64,000 nucleotides of DNA, taken from contig NZ_CP137734.1 of the NCBI RefSeq assembly GCF_033406955.1, positions 5,084,001-5,148,000 of the forward strand, read 5' to 3'. The position numbers and the translations under genes were made by a program. Within the stretch, counting starts at the first letter, position 1. Each line of letters starts with the position of its first letter. Source of the DNA: Streptomyces violaceoruber (lineage in GTDB: Bacteria > Actinomycetota > Actinomycetes > Streptomycetales > Streptomycetaceae). Below the pieces are notes generated by a model. It made no database searches and was not told where the DNA came from. It saw only the letters and a program-made list of their open reading frames with translations. Below, piece after piece: positions 16,976-25,283 of this stretch.

Positions 16976-17469
16976 GGTCGATCCTTGCTGGTCGGGACGC
17001 GCTCATGAGGCGATGCGCGCCCGGTGGGGGGCGGCCGGCACCGGCGGCCTTACTCGCCCGTCCCACGCCTGAGGGATCCGCTCCGGATTGCGAAGCGGTG
17101 GGCGGCGGCCACCGGGATCCACGCCTCTGCGCGCGTCACTGCACGCGGTGAGGCCCGGCCACAGGTCATTCCTTTCAAGGCCGACGGTGGGGGTCGGCCC
17201 GCACACAAAAGAGACCTTCAGCGTCGAACTGTCGCCAAAGGTCCGCTGGGTGCTACAGGCGCTGATTCACCATACGGCAGGACACCGCCCGGTATGGAAG
17301 GACTTGAGACGCGGATCACAGGTAATAGTGGAACCGTGAACGATCTTTCGAAGGTTTCCCCCAGGATGGCACCCCACAGCCGCAGGTCCGGACACGGGGG
17401 TGGCCGGGCGGGGCGGTCCGCGGGGCGATCTTGCCCCGGGCGTTGCTCCGAGCGGTCTACCATCAGCCC
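16976..17469. other. Divergent intergenic region, no gene seen
   Basis: 494 bp between the POT transporter and the response regulator. The central part (about 17170-17350) is less GC-rich than the flanks and presumably holds the divergent promoters. I could not assign -10/-35 boxes with confidence and see no hairpin typical of a riboswitch or sRNA. Confidence 0.5.
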
Positions 17470-18147
17470 ATGACCCGTGTACTGCTCGCCGAGGACGACG
17501 CGTCCATCTCGGAGCCGCTGGCCCGCGCACTGCGCAGGGAAGGGTACGAGGTCGAGGTGCGTGAGGACGGACCCACCGCAGTCGACGCGGGGTTGCAGGG
17601 CGGTATCGACCTGGTCGTGCTGGACCTGGGCCTGCCGGGCATGGACGGACTCGAGGTCGCCCGCCGGCTGCGGTCCGAGGGCCACGCCGTGCCGATCCTG
17701 ATCCTGACCGCGCGCGCCGACGAGGTGGACACCGTCGTCGGCCTGGACGCGGGCGCCGACGACTACGTCACCAAGCCCTTCCGCCTCGCCGAGCTGCTGG
17801 CCCGGGTCCGGGCCCTGCTGCGGCGCGGTGCCGCCGAGCCGCCGCAGCCGCCCGCCACCCACGGTGTGCGCATCGACGTCGAGTCGCACCGGGCCTGGAT
17901 GGGAGAGGAGGAGCTCCAGCTCACCGCGAAGGAGTTCGACCTGCTGCGGGTCCTGGTGCGCGACGCCGGCCGGGTCGTCACCCGCGACCAGCTGATGCGC
18001 GAGGTCTGGGACACCACCTGGTGGTCGTCGACCAAGACCCTCGACATGCACATCTCCTGGCTGCGCAAGAAGCTGGGCGACGACGCGGCCAACCCGCGCT
18101 ACATCGCCACCGTGCGCGGCGTGGGCTTCCGTTTCGAGAAGAACTGA
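17470..18147 (+). CDS. OmpR-family response regulator
   Basis: A 225-aa two-component regulator. The receiver domain (1-118) has acidic residues in LLAEDDASI, the phosphoacceptor Asp52 in DLVVLDLGLPGMDG, Thr in PILILTARAD and Lys in DDYVTKPFRLAEL. The winged-helix DNA-binding domain (about 130-222) includes LTAKEFDLLRVLVRDAGRVVTRDQLMREVW and the closing YIATVRGVGFRFEK. It is followed after 34 nt by its sensor kinase. The ATG at 17470 gives the canonical MTRVLLAEDD start. The target genes are unknown. Confidence 0.94.
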   Translation: MTRVLLAEDDASISEPLARALRREGYEVEVREDGPTAVDAGLQGGIDLVVLDLGLPGMDGLEVARRLRSEGHAVPILILTARADEVDTVVGLDAGADDYVTKPFRLAELLARVRALLRRGAAEPPQPPATHGVRIDVESHRAWMGEEELQLTAKEFDLLRVLVRDAGRVVTRDQLMREVWDTTWWSSTKTLDMHISWLRKKLGDDAANPRYIATVRGVGFRFEKN

Positions 18148-18181
18148 GCGAGCCCCGAGAGGGCCTTCCGGGTAAGAGGAC

Positions 18182-19456
18182 ATGCGCCGTCGACTGATCC
18201 AGTCCACGCTCGCCGTGGTGCTCGTGGTGATCGCCGTCTTCGGCGTCTCCCTCGTCATCGTCGAGACCCGGACCATCAGCAGCACGGCCCAGGAACGGGT
18301 CGACCTGGAAGCGGTGCGGCTGGCCAGCATCGTCGACAGCCGGCTCATCGGCACCGGTTCCGTCGACGAGGACTTCCTGCGGGAGCAGATCCGCGACGCC
18401 CGGTACGCCGTGATCCGCATCCCCGGCGAGCCGGTCGTCGAGGTCGGCACCAAGCCGACCGGCGACGTCCTCCAGGGCAGGGCCACCGGCGAGGAGGGCG
18501 AGACGGTCCTCGTCGAGGAGCCCCGCTCCTCCGTGACCCGGGAGGTCGGGCGGACCCTGCTGATCATCGGCCTGGTGGCGCTGCTCGCCGTGATCGCCGC
18601 CGTACTGCTGGCGATCCGGCAGGCCAACCGCCTCGCCTCCCCGCTCACCGACCTCGCCGAGACCGCCGAGCGCCTCGGCTCCGGCGACCCGCGCCCCCGG
18701 CACAAGCGGTACGGCGTCCCCGAGCTGGACCGGGTCGCGGACGTGCTGGACTCCTCCGCCGAGCGCATCGCCCGGATGCTCACCGCCGAGCGCCGACTGG
18801 CCGCCGACGCCTCCCACCAGCTGCGCACACCGCTGACCGCGCTGTCGATGCGGCTGGAGGAGATCACCCTGACCGACGAGCCGGAGACGGTGAAGGAGGA
18901 GGCGACGATCGCCCTGTCGCAGGTGGAACGGCTGACGGACGTCGTGGACCGGCTGCTCACCAACTCCCGCGACCCGCGCAGCGGCTCCGCCGTCACCTTC
19001 GAGCTGGACGACGTCATCCAGCAGCAGATCGCCGAATGGCGCCCGGCCTACCGCGGCGAGGGGCGGGCCATCGTCAGCTCCGGCAAGCGCCATCTGACGG
19101 CCGTGGGCACCCCGGGCGCCGTGGCGCAGGTGCTGGCCGCGCTGATCGAGAACTCCCTGATGCACGGCGGCGGCACGGTGGCCCTGCGGACCCGGGTGAC
19201 CGGCAACCAGGCCGTGGTCGAGGTCACCGACGAGGGTCCCGGCGTCCCGGGCGACCTGGGGGCGCGGATCTTCGAGCGCGCGATCAGCGGGCGCAACTCC
19301 ACCGGCATCGGCCTCGCCGTCGCCCGCGACCTCGCGGAGGCGGACGGCGGCCGCCTGGAGCTGCTCCAGGGGCGTCCGCCGGTCTTCGGACTGTTCCTGT
19401 CCCGCACGCCGCCGTCGAAGAAGTCCCCGGGGGACGGCGACCAGACGGTGCGCTGA
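18182..19456 (+). CDS. Sensor histidine kinase
   Basis: A 424-aa membrane sensor. TM1 is residues 8-28 and TM2 about 124-145, enclosing a roughly 95-residue extracytoplasmic sensor loop. A HAMP linker (RQANRLASPLTDLAETAERLGSGD) follows, then the H box with phosphorylated His212 (ADASHQLRTPLTALS). The ATPase domain has the N box AALIENSLMHGG, the G1 box TDEGPGVPGD and the G2 box STGIGLAVARDLAEA. It pairs with the upstream response regulator. AGAGGA precedes the ATG. It ends 24 bp from the convergent gtrA-like gene. The signal is unknown. Confidence 0.94.
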   Translation: MRRRLIQSTLAVVLVVIAVFGVSLVIVETRTISSTAQERVDLEAVRLASIVDSRLIGTGSVDEDFLREQIRDARYAVIRIPGEPVVEVGTKPTGDVLQGRATGEEGETVLVEEPRSSVTREVGRTLLIIGLVALLAVIAAVLLAIRQANRLASPLTDLAETAERLGSGDPRPRHKRYGVPELDRVADVLDSSAERIARMLTAERRLAADASHQLRTPLTALSMRLEEITLTDEPETVKEEATIALSQVERLTDVVDRLLTNSRDPRSGSAVTFELDDVIQQQIAEWRPAYRGEGRAIVSSGKRHLTAVGTPGAVAQVLAALIENSLMHGGGTVALRTRVTGNQAVVEVTDEGPGVPGDLGARIFERAISGRNSTGIGLAVARDLAEADGGRLELLQGRPPVFGLFLSRTPPSKKSPGDGDQTVR

Positions 19457-19480
19457 GCGCGCCGGAGGAGGGGGAGCGGG

Positions 19481-20053
19481 TCAGCGGTGGCCGGCGGGGG
19501 CGCCGTCCGGACGGGGGAGCGCGGTCGGGTGCTCGTGCTCCAGGAAGGTCTCCGCCCGCGCCGCCGGCTCACGGGCGGGCAGCGCGCGGAAGACCCAGCT
19601 GCGGTACGACCAGAAGCGGAACAGCGTGCCGATCCCGATGCCGAGGAATTTGAAGATGTTGCTCTGCAGCGGGCTGTCCCAGCCGAACCCGTACGTCGCC
19701 GTGTAGAGCACGCCGTTCTCGATGACCAGGCCGACGGCGCTGAACAGCAGGAACAGTGACATCTCGCGGGTCTGGCCGCTCTTGTCGCGGTCGCGGTAGG
19801 CGAAGTAGCGGAAGCCCAGGTAGTTGAAGACGATCGCGACGACCGTGGCGACGATGCTGGCCCGCACCACCTGGAGGTCGGTCGTGTGCCGTACGAAGTT
19901 GAAGACGAGGAGGTTGACCAGCACCCCCGCGCCGCCCACGGCGCCGAACTTCACGACCTCGCGCACGAGCCGGTCGACCCGTTCCCGCATTCCGGCGCGC
20001 GGCGCCGGAGGCGTGGCGGGAGCAGTCTGAGCACCCGAGGAACCATGTTCCAT
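19481..20053 (-). CDS. GtrA-family membrane protein
   Basis: 190 aa with four hydrophobic helices between about residues 30 and 160: VVKFGAVGGAGVLVNLLVFN, SIVATVVAIVFNYLGFRYFAY, SLFLLFSAVGLVIENGVLYTA and IFKFLGIGIGTLFRFWSYRSWVF. This is the GtrA/DPMS-associated fold, thought to help flip lipid-linked sugars across the membrane for surface-polymer glycosylation. The N-terminus is Pro/Ala-rich and the C-terminus hydrophilic. The ATG at 20053 is used; an ATG at residue 22 is an alternative. Its role fits the envelope-polysaccharide genes further along. Confidence 0.9.
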   Translation of the reverse strand: MEHGSSGAQTAPATPPAPRAGMRERVDRLVREVVKFGAVGGAGVLVNLLVFNFVRHTTDLQVVRASIVATVVAIVFNYLGFRYFAYRDRDKSGQTREMSLFLLFSAVGLVIENGVLYTATYGFGWDSPLQSNIFKFLGIGIGTLFRFWSYRSWVFRALPAREPAARAETFLEHEHPTALPRPDGAPAGHR

Positions 20054-20218
20054 GGTCGTGCAGGCCCCCGTCCGTCGGTTGGCGTCAATCCGTTCATGCT
20101 AACCACCCGGACGCGCGATCTTCCTGCGGACGGCCCCATGCGCCCCGCAACGGGCGGTGGCCGGGGCCGGAAACGGCCGGTAAACAGGTGGGCTCCGCGC
20201 GGCCGATACGCTAGGGGT

Positions 20219-21373
20219 GTGACGTTCCCCGTAGTCGGCATGGTCGGCGGTGGCCAGCTCGCTCGTATGACACACGAGGCGGGCATCCCGCTCGGCATCA
20301 GGTTCAAGCTTCTCAGTGACACTCCCCAGGACTCTGCGGCGCAGGTCGTGAACGAAGTCGTCGTCGGCGACTATCGCGATCTGGACACGTTGCGCGAGTT
20401 CGCGCGCGGCTGTGACGTGATCACCTTCGATCACGAGCACGTGCCGACCGAGCACCTCAAGGCCCTGGAGGCGGACGGCATCCCCGTCCGCCCCGGTCCC
20501 GAGGCGCTCGTGCACGCCCAGGACAAGGGCGTGATGCGCGCGAAGCTCGACGCGATCGGCGTGCCCTGCCCGCGGCACCGGATCGTGCGCGATCCGGCCG
20601 ACGTGGCCGCCTTCGCGGCGGAGGGCGCCGTGGAGGGCGGGGACGGCTTCCCCGTCGTCCTCAAGACGGTCCGCGGCGGGTACGACGGCAAGGGCGTGTG
20701 GGTCGTGGACTCGGTGGCGGAGGCGGCCGAGCCCTTCCGCGCCGGGGTGCCCGTGCTGGCGGAGGAGAAGGTCGACTTCGTCCGCGAGCTGGCCGCCAAC
20801 GTGGTCCGCTCCCCGCACGGCCAGGCGGTGGCCTACCCCGTCGTCGAGTCCCAGCAGGTCAAGGGCGTCTGCGACACGGTGATCGCCCCCGCACCCGATC
20901 TGGACGAGGCGCTGGCCCTGCGCGCCGAGGAGATGGCGCTCGGTATCGCCAAGGAGCTGGGCGTCGTCGGACACCTCGCCGTCGAGCTGTTCCAGACCCG
21001 CGACGGCCGCGTCCTCGTCAACGAACTGGCGATGCGCCCGCACAACTCCGGCCACTGGACCATGGACGGCGCGATCACCTCGCAGTTCGCCAACCACGTC
21101 CGCGCGGTCCTCGACCTCCCCCTCGGCGACCCGCGCCCGCGGGCCAAGTGGACGGTGATGGTCAACGTCCTGGGCGGCGACTACCCGGACATGTACTCCG
21201 CGTACCTGCACTGCATGGCCCGCGACCCGCAGCTCAAGATCCACATGTACGGCAAGGACGTGAAGCCCGGCCGCAAGGTCGGCCACGTCAACACCTACGG
21301 CGACGACCTGGACGACGTGCTGGAGCGCGCCCGTCACGCTGCCGGTTACCTGAGAGGGACGATCACCGAATGA
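20219..21373 (+). CDS. purK: 5-(Carboxyamino)imidazole ribonucleotide synthase
   Basis: ATP-grasp enzyme (384 aa) converting AIR, ATP and bicarbonate to N5-CAIR in purine synthesis. The N-terminal PVVGMVGGGQLARMTHEAGIPLG is the PurK Rossmann start; the ATP-grasp core includes FPVVLKTVRGGYDGKGVWVV, PVLAEEKVDFVRELAANVVRSP and the catalytic loop VNELAMRPHNSGHWTMDGAITSQFANHVRA. The GTG at 20219 is preferred for length. It has only AGGGG directly abutting it, whereas TACGCT (20207-20212) is spaced like a -10 box, so translation may be leaderless. purE starts within its stop codon (ATGA). Confidence 0.95.
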   Translation: MTFPVVGMVGGGQLARMTHEAGIPLGIRFKLLSDTPQDSAAQVVNEVVVGDYRDLDTLREFARGCDVITFDHEHVPTEHLKALEADGIPVRPGPEALVHAQDKGVMRAKLDAIGVPCPRHRIVRDPADVAAFAAEGAVEGGDGFPVVLKTVRGGYDGKGVWVVDSVAEAAEPFRAGVPVLAEEKVDFVRELAANVVRSPHGQAVAYPVVESQQVKGVCDTVIAPAPDLDEALALRAEEMALGIAKELGVVGHLAVELFQTRDGRVLVNELAMRPHNSGHWTMDGAITSQFANHVRAVLDLPLGDPRPRAKWTVMVNVLGGDYPDMYSAYLHCMARDPQLKIHMYGKDVKPGRKVGHVNTYGDDLDDVLERARHAAGYLRGTITE

Positions 21374-21912
21374 GCCAGGCCAGCCCGGTGACCCCGGTCG
21401 TGGGCATCGTCATGGGGTCGGACTCCGACTGGCCCGTCATGGAGGCCGCCGCCAAGGCCCTCGACGAGTTCGAGGTCCCCTACGAGGTCGACGTCGTCTC
21501 CGCGCACCGCATGCCGCACGAGATGATCGCGTACGGCGAGCAGGCCGCCGGACGCGGCCTCAAGGCGATCATCGCGGGGGCCGGGGGCGCCGCCCACCTG
21601 CCCGGCATGCTCGCCTCGGTCACGCCGCTGCCGGTCATCGGCGTCCCGGTGCCGCTGAAGTACCTGGACGGCATGGACAGCCTGCTGTCCATCGTGCAGA
21701 TGCCGGCCGGCGTCCCGGTGGCGACGGTCTCCGTCGGCGGCGCCCGCAACGCCGGTCTGCTGGCCGCCCGCATCCTCGCCGCCCACGACGAGGAACTGCT
21801 CGGCCGGATGCGCGAGTTCCAGCAGGACCTCAACGACCAGGCCACCGAGAAGGGCAAGCGGCTGCGCACCAAGGTCGAGGGCTCAGCGGCCGGCTTCGGA
21901 TTCGGAAAGTGA
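21370..21912 (+). CDS. purE: N5-carboxyaminoimidazole ribonucleotide mutase
   Basis: Class I PurE (180 aa) that rearranges N5-CAIR to CAIR, the step after PurK. Motifs: GIVMGSDSDWPVMEAA, VVSAHRMPHEMIAYG (catalytic His), IIAGAGGAAHLPGMLASVTPLPVIGVP and GGARNAGLLAARILA. The ATGA overlap with purK indicates translational coupling and stoichiometric production. The C-terminal 25 residues (QATEKGKRLRTKVEGSAAGFGFGK) extend beyond the minimal family length, as seen in actinobacteria. Confidence 0.96.
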   Translation: MSQASPVTPVVGIVMGSDSDWPVMEAAAKALDEFEVPYEVDVVSAHRMPHEMIAYGEQAAGRGLKAIIAGAGGAAHLPGMLASVTPLPVIGVPVPLKYLDGMDSLLSIVQMPAGVPVATVSVGGARNAGLLAARILAAHDEELLGRMREFQQDLNDQATEKGKRLRTKVEGSAAGFGFGK

Positions 21913-21926
21913 CGGAAGGAACGCGG

Positions 21927-23129
21927 ATGACATCGCTGGAGAAGGCCCGCGAGCTGCTGCGCGAGTTCCCGGTCGTCGACGGGCACAACGACCTGCCCTG
22001 GGCGCTGCGCGAGCAGGTCCGCTACGACCTCGACGCCCGCGACATCGCCGCCGACCAGTCCGCCCACCTGCACACCGACCTGGCCCGGCTGCGCTCCGGC
22101 GGCGTCGGCGCGCAGTACTGGTCGGTGTACGTCCGCTCCGACCTGCCCGGCGCGGTGACGGCGACGCTGGAGCAGATCGACTGCGTACGGCGGCTGATCG
22201 ACCGCCACCCCGGCGAGCTGCGGGCCGCGCTGACCGCCGCCGACATGGAGGCGGCCCGCGCCGAGGGCCGGATCGCCTCCCTCATGGGCGCCGAGGGCGG
22301 CCACTCCATCGACAACTCGCTGGCCACCCTGCGCGCCCTGTACGCGCTCGGCGTGCGCTACATGACGCTCACCCACAACGACAACAACGCGTGGGCGGAC
22401 TCGGCGACCGACGAGCCCGGCGTCGGCGGTCTGTCCGCCTTCGGCCGCGAGGTCGTGCGGGAGATGAACCGCGAGGGCATGCTGGTCGACCTCTCGCACG
22501 TCGCGGCGACGACGATGCGCGACGCGCTGGACACCTCCACCGCGCCGGTGATCTTCTCGCACTCGTCCTCCCGCGCGGTGTGCGACCACCCGCGCAACAT
22601 CCCGGACGACGTCCTGGAGCGGCTGTCCGCCAACGGCGGCATGGCGATGGTGACGTTCGTGCCGAAGTTCGTGCTCCAGGCCGCGGTCGACTGGACCGCC
22701 GAGGCCGATGACAACATGCGCGCGCACGGCTTCCACCACCTCGACTCCAGTCCCGAGGCGATGAAGGTGCACGCCGCCTTCGAGGAGCGCGTCCCGCGCC
22801 CCGTCGCCACCGTGTCGACGGTCGCCGACCACCTCGACCACATGCGCGAGGTCGCCGGCGTCGACCACCTCGGCATCGGCGGCGACTACGACGGCACGCC
22901 CTTCACCCCGGACGGCCTCGGCGACGTCTCCGGCTACCCGAACCTGATCGCCGAGCTGCTCGACCGCGGCTGGTCCCAGTCCGACCTGGCCAAGCTGACC
23001 TGGAAGAACGCGGTCCGGGTACTCGACGCCGCCGAGGACGTGTCCCGGGGGCTCCGGGCGACCCGGGGGCCGTCCAACGCCACCATCGAGCAGCTGGACG
23101 GCACGGCCGCCGAGCAGCCGGAAGGCTGA
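21927..23129 (+). CDS. M19 membrane-dipeptidase-family dipeptidase (catalytically complete)
   Basis: Zinc dipeptidase of the renal dipeptidase family, 400 aa. All metal-site motifs are present: VVDGHNDLPWALRE (His20, Asp22), LMGAEGGHSIDN (bridging Glu), VDLSHVAATT (His), VIFSHSSSRAVCDHPRN (His) and IGGDYDG (Asp). It hydrolyses dipeptides, probably cytosolically since there is no signal peptide. The ATG at 21927 is chosen because GGAAGGA lies 6 nt upstream; a GTG at 21909 overlapping the purE stop is possible. It is immediately followed by a degenerate paralogue. Confidence 0.93.
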   Translation: MTSLEKARELLREFPVVDGHNDLPWALREQVRYDLDARDIAADQSAHLHTDLARLRSGGVGAQYWSVYVRSDLPGAVTATLEQIDCVRRLIDRHPGELRAALTAADMEAARAEGRIASLMGAEGGHSIDNSLATLRALYALGVRYMTLTHNDNNAWADSATDEPGVGGLSAFGREVVREMNREGMLVDLSHVAATTMRDALDTSTAPVIFSHSSSRAVCDHPRNIPDDVLERLSANGGMAMVTFVPKFVLQAAVDWTAEADDNMRAHGFHHLDSSPEAMKVHAAFEERVPRPVATVSTVADHLDHMREVAGVDHLGIGGDYDGTPFTPDGLGDVSGYPNLIAELLDRGWSQSDLAKLTWKNAVRVLDAAEDVSRGLRATRGPSNATIEQLDGTAAEQPEG

Positions 23130-23247
23130 GCCGCCCCGCTTCCGGCCGGGTGGGGCGCGCGTACCCCCGAACGCCCCACCCACCAGGAAGCCCTTTCCGC
23201 TCCGTGCGACGGTGGCCGTACCTCACGACGACCGTACGGAGCCCGTC

Positions 23248-24378
23248 ATGGCAGACCTCCAGGACGACCTGCACACCGGTACCGAGGCCGGTGGGCTCGA
23301 CGACCTGCCCGTGCCGCTCGCCGCGGAGGCCTTTCCGCCGGAGCCCTACGCTCCCGTGTCCGACCCCGACGACGAGCCGCTGGCCCGGGCGCACGCCGTG
23401 CTGGCCGCCCATCCCGTCGCCGACGGCTGCAACGGTCTGCCCTGGGCGCTCAGGCACCTGCCCTGGTACGACCTGGAGCTGGGCGAGAGCGCCGTCGACA
23501 CCGACGTGCCGCGGCTGCGCGAGGGACACGTGGGGGCGCTGCTGTGGTCGCTGCACCTGCCCGAGTCCCTCGACGGGGACCGTGCGGTCGGCGCCACGCT
23601 GGAGCAGCTCGACCTGGTCAAGACGGTCGTGCGGGCCCACCCGGAGGGGCTGCGCCTGGCGTACGACGCGGGGCAGGCCATCGACGCCCGCAACTGCGGC
23701 CGGATCGCCGTGCTGCCCGGTCCCGCGGGCGCCGCCGCCCTCGGCGACCGGCTCGGCATCCTGCGCTCCCTGCACGCCCTCGGCCTGCGCGTCCTGACGC
23801 TGTCCGGGGTGAGCTGGGCGAGCGAGGCGGGGCTGACCCGGTTCGGCGAGGAGGTCGTCCGGGAGATGAACCGGCTCGGTGTCGTCGCCGACCTCTCCGG
23901 CGCCTCCGCCGAGACTGTCCGGCGTACCTTCGCGGTGTCCAAGGCACCGGCGCTGTGCACCCGCTCCGCCGCCCGCGCGCTGCGCCCGCACCCCGCGAAC
24001 CTCCCCGACGACCTGCTGGTGGAGCTGGGCGCGGCCGGTGGCCTGTGCATGGTGCCGCTGACCGCCGAGCAGACCGGCCCGACGGTGCGGGACGTCGCCG
24101 ACCACCTCGACCACGTCCGCACGGTGGCCGGGCCGCAGAGCGTCGGCCTGTCCGGCACCTACGACAGCGGCGCCGCGCACCCGCTGGAGCTGGGCGACCC
24201 CTCCTGCTACCCCCGGCTGGTCGCCGAACTGCTCAGGCGTGGCTGGGACGAGGCGGACGTGGCCCTGCTGACCTGGGGCAACGTCCAGCGGGTCCTGCGT
24301 GCCGCGGCCTTCACCGCGAAGGCGGCCCAGCTGCGCCGCGAGCCGTCCACGGCGACCATCGCCGACCTGGACGGATAG
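23248..24378 (+). CDS. M19 dipeptidase-like pseudoenzyme lacking all metal ligands
   Basis: 376-aa paralogue of the preceding dipeptidase that keeps the fold signature but not the active site. HNDLPWALR becomes CNGLPWALR (Cys61, Gly63); the GAEGGH bridging Glu becomes GPAGAA; DLSH becomes DLSG; FSHSSSRAVCDHP becomes CTRSAARALRPHP; GGDYDG becomes SGTYDSG. The scaffold (EEVVREMNRLGVVADLSGAS, VADHLDHVRTVAGPQSVGL, LVAELLRRGWDEADVALLTWGNVQRVL) is well preserved and there is no frameshift, so it is under selection as a protein. Residues 1-45 are an acidic extension. ACGGAG precedes the ATG by 6 nt. A regulatory or binding role is inferred; no zinc peptidase activity is expected. Confidence 0.88.
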   Translation: MADLQDDLHTGTEAGGLDDLPVPLAAEAFPPEPYAPVSDPDDEPLARAHAVLAAHPVADGCNGLPWALRHLPWYDLELGESAVDTDVPRLREGHVGALLWSLHLPESLDGDRAVGATLEQLDLVKTVVRAHPEGLRLAYDAGQAIDARNCGRIAVLPGPAGAAALGDRLGILRSLHALGLRVLTLSGVSWASEAGLTRFGEEVVREMNRLGVVADLSGASAETVRRTFAVSKAPALCTRSAARALRPHPANLPDDLLVELGAAGGLCMVPLTAEQTGPTVRDVADHLDHVRTVAGPQSVGLSGTYDSGAAHPLELGDPSCYPRLVAELLRRGWDEADVALLTWGNVQRVLRAAAFTAKAAQLRREPSTATIADLDG

Positions 24379-24390
24379 TCCGCGCGAGCG

Positions 24391-24783
24391 TCACGTGTGC
24401 TCGATCCGGCAGAGGCAGAACGGATGCCCCGCCGGATCGGCGTACACCATGAAGTCCTTGTCCTCCCGGTCCTCCAGGTCCAGCGGCCGGGCGCCCAGCG
24501 CGAGCACCCGATCGTGCGCGGCGTCCATCTCGGCCCAGGTCGCCCCGCCGTCGAAATCGAGGTGGAACTGCTGGGCGTTGCGGTCGGAGCGCGGCCACTC
24601 GGGCGGGGTGAGGTCCGGGGCCCGCTGGAAGGACAGGCGGGGTCCGCCGGGCACCTGGAGGACCACCCAGTCCGGGTCCGCCTCGTCGGGCGCGCCGCCC
24701 CCGACCGCCGCGTAGAAGCGGGCCAGCTCACGGGGGTCGGGACAGTCGACGACGACGGAACGGAAACGTGCCGCGGGTGCCAT
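24391..24783 (-). CDS. VOC-superfamily protein A of a tandem pair
   Basis: 130-aa glyoxalase-like protein: FRSVVVDCPDPRELARFYAAVGGG at the N-terminus, SDRNAQQFHLDFDGGATWAEMDAAHDRVLALGARPLDLEDREDKDFMVYADPAGHPFCLCRIEHT at the C-terminus. GGAGGAC lies upstream of the ATG at 24783. It starts 29 nt downstream of its paralogue and the two probably form one transcript. The conserved HLD and DPAGHPFCLC blocks suggest retained ligand-binding residues; the substrate is unknown. Confidence 0.88.
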   Translation of the reverse strand: MAPAARFRSVVVDCPDPRELARFYAAVGGGAPDEADPDWVVLQVPGGPRLSFQRAPDLTPPEWPRSDRNAQQFHLDFDGGATWAEMDAAHDRVLALGARPLDLEDREDKDFMVYADPAGHPFCLCRIEHT

Positions 24784-24812
24784 GGGAGTCCTCCGAGTGC
24801 TCGTGGGCCGGC

Positions 24813-25172
24813 TCAGCAGGCGCAGAGGCAGAACGGGTGCCCGGCCGGGTCGGCGTAAACGCGGAAGGTACGGGTGCGGTCCTCCGCGTCCAGCGGCCTC
24901 GCGCCCAGCTCCAGCACCGCCTTCTCGGCCGCGTCCAGGTCCTTCACGTCGAGGTCGAGGTGGAACTGCTGCGAGTCGTCGGGCGCGGGCCACTTCGGCG
25001 GCACGAACCCGGGGGCCGCCTGGAAGGCCAGCGCCCGTCCGCCCGGCAGCCTCAGGTCGACCCAGTCGCCCTCGCCCTCGACGGTGCCGCCGAGCACGTC
25101 GGCGTAGAAGCGGGCCAGTGCACGGGGGTCGGGACAGTCCAGGACGACGGGACCCAGTTCGGCGACAGCCAT
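24813..25172 (-). CDS. VOC-superfamily protein B of a tandem pair
   Basis: 119-aa glyoxalase-like protein paralogous to its downstream neighbour: GPVVLDCPDPRALARFYADVLGG, then SQQFHLDLDVKDLDAAEKAVLELGARPLDAEDRT and YADPAGHPFCLCAC. AAGGAGGAAG precedes the ATG at 25172. It is transcribed divergently from a CGNR-type regulator across a 111-bp region packed with GTTAC palindromes, so it is the probable target of that regulator. Confidence 0.88.
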   Translation of the reverse strand: MAVAELGPVVLDCPDPRALARFYADVLGGTVEGEGDWVDLRLPGGRALAFQAAPGFVPPKWPAPDDSQQFHLDLDVKDLDAAEKAVLELGARPLDAEDRTRTFRVYADPAGHPFCLCAC

Positions 25173-25212
25173 GACTTCCTCCTTGAAGTACGCGGTCTTC
25201 GGTCACCGGCGC

Positions 25213-25275
25213 GGTTACCGGCATCATGCGGGTAACCAGTAACGGTTACTGCATGCTGCCGTATTGGCGGTAACG
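25213..25275. promoter_or_regulatory. GTTAC palindrome cluster (divergent operator)
   Basis: The divergent region contains GGTTAC (25213-25218) and GTAACC (25232-25237) as an inverted repeat 13 nt apart, an overlapping perfect palindrome CAGTAAC-G-GTTACTG (25237-25251), and a further GGTAACG (25269-25275) 8 nt before the regulator's ATG. AT content is raised here compared with the flanks. This looks like a multi-site operator for the neighbouring regulator. Confidence 0.65.
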
Positions 25276-25283
25276 TCGCAAGC

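Noticed and set aside
16976..17469. Possible riboswitch or small RNA before the response regulator
   Set aside because: No stable conserved hairpin or known motif could be recognised by eye.
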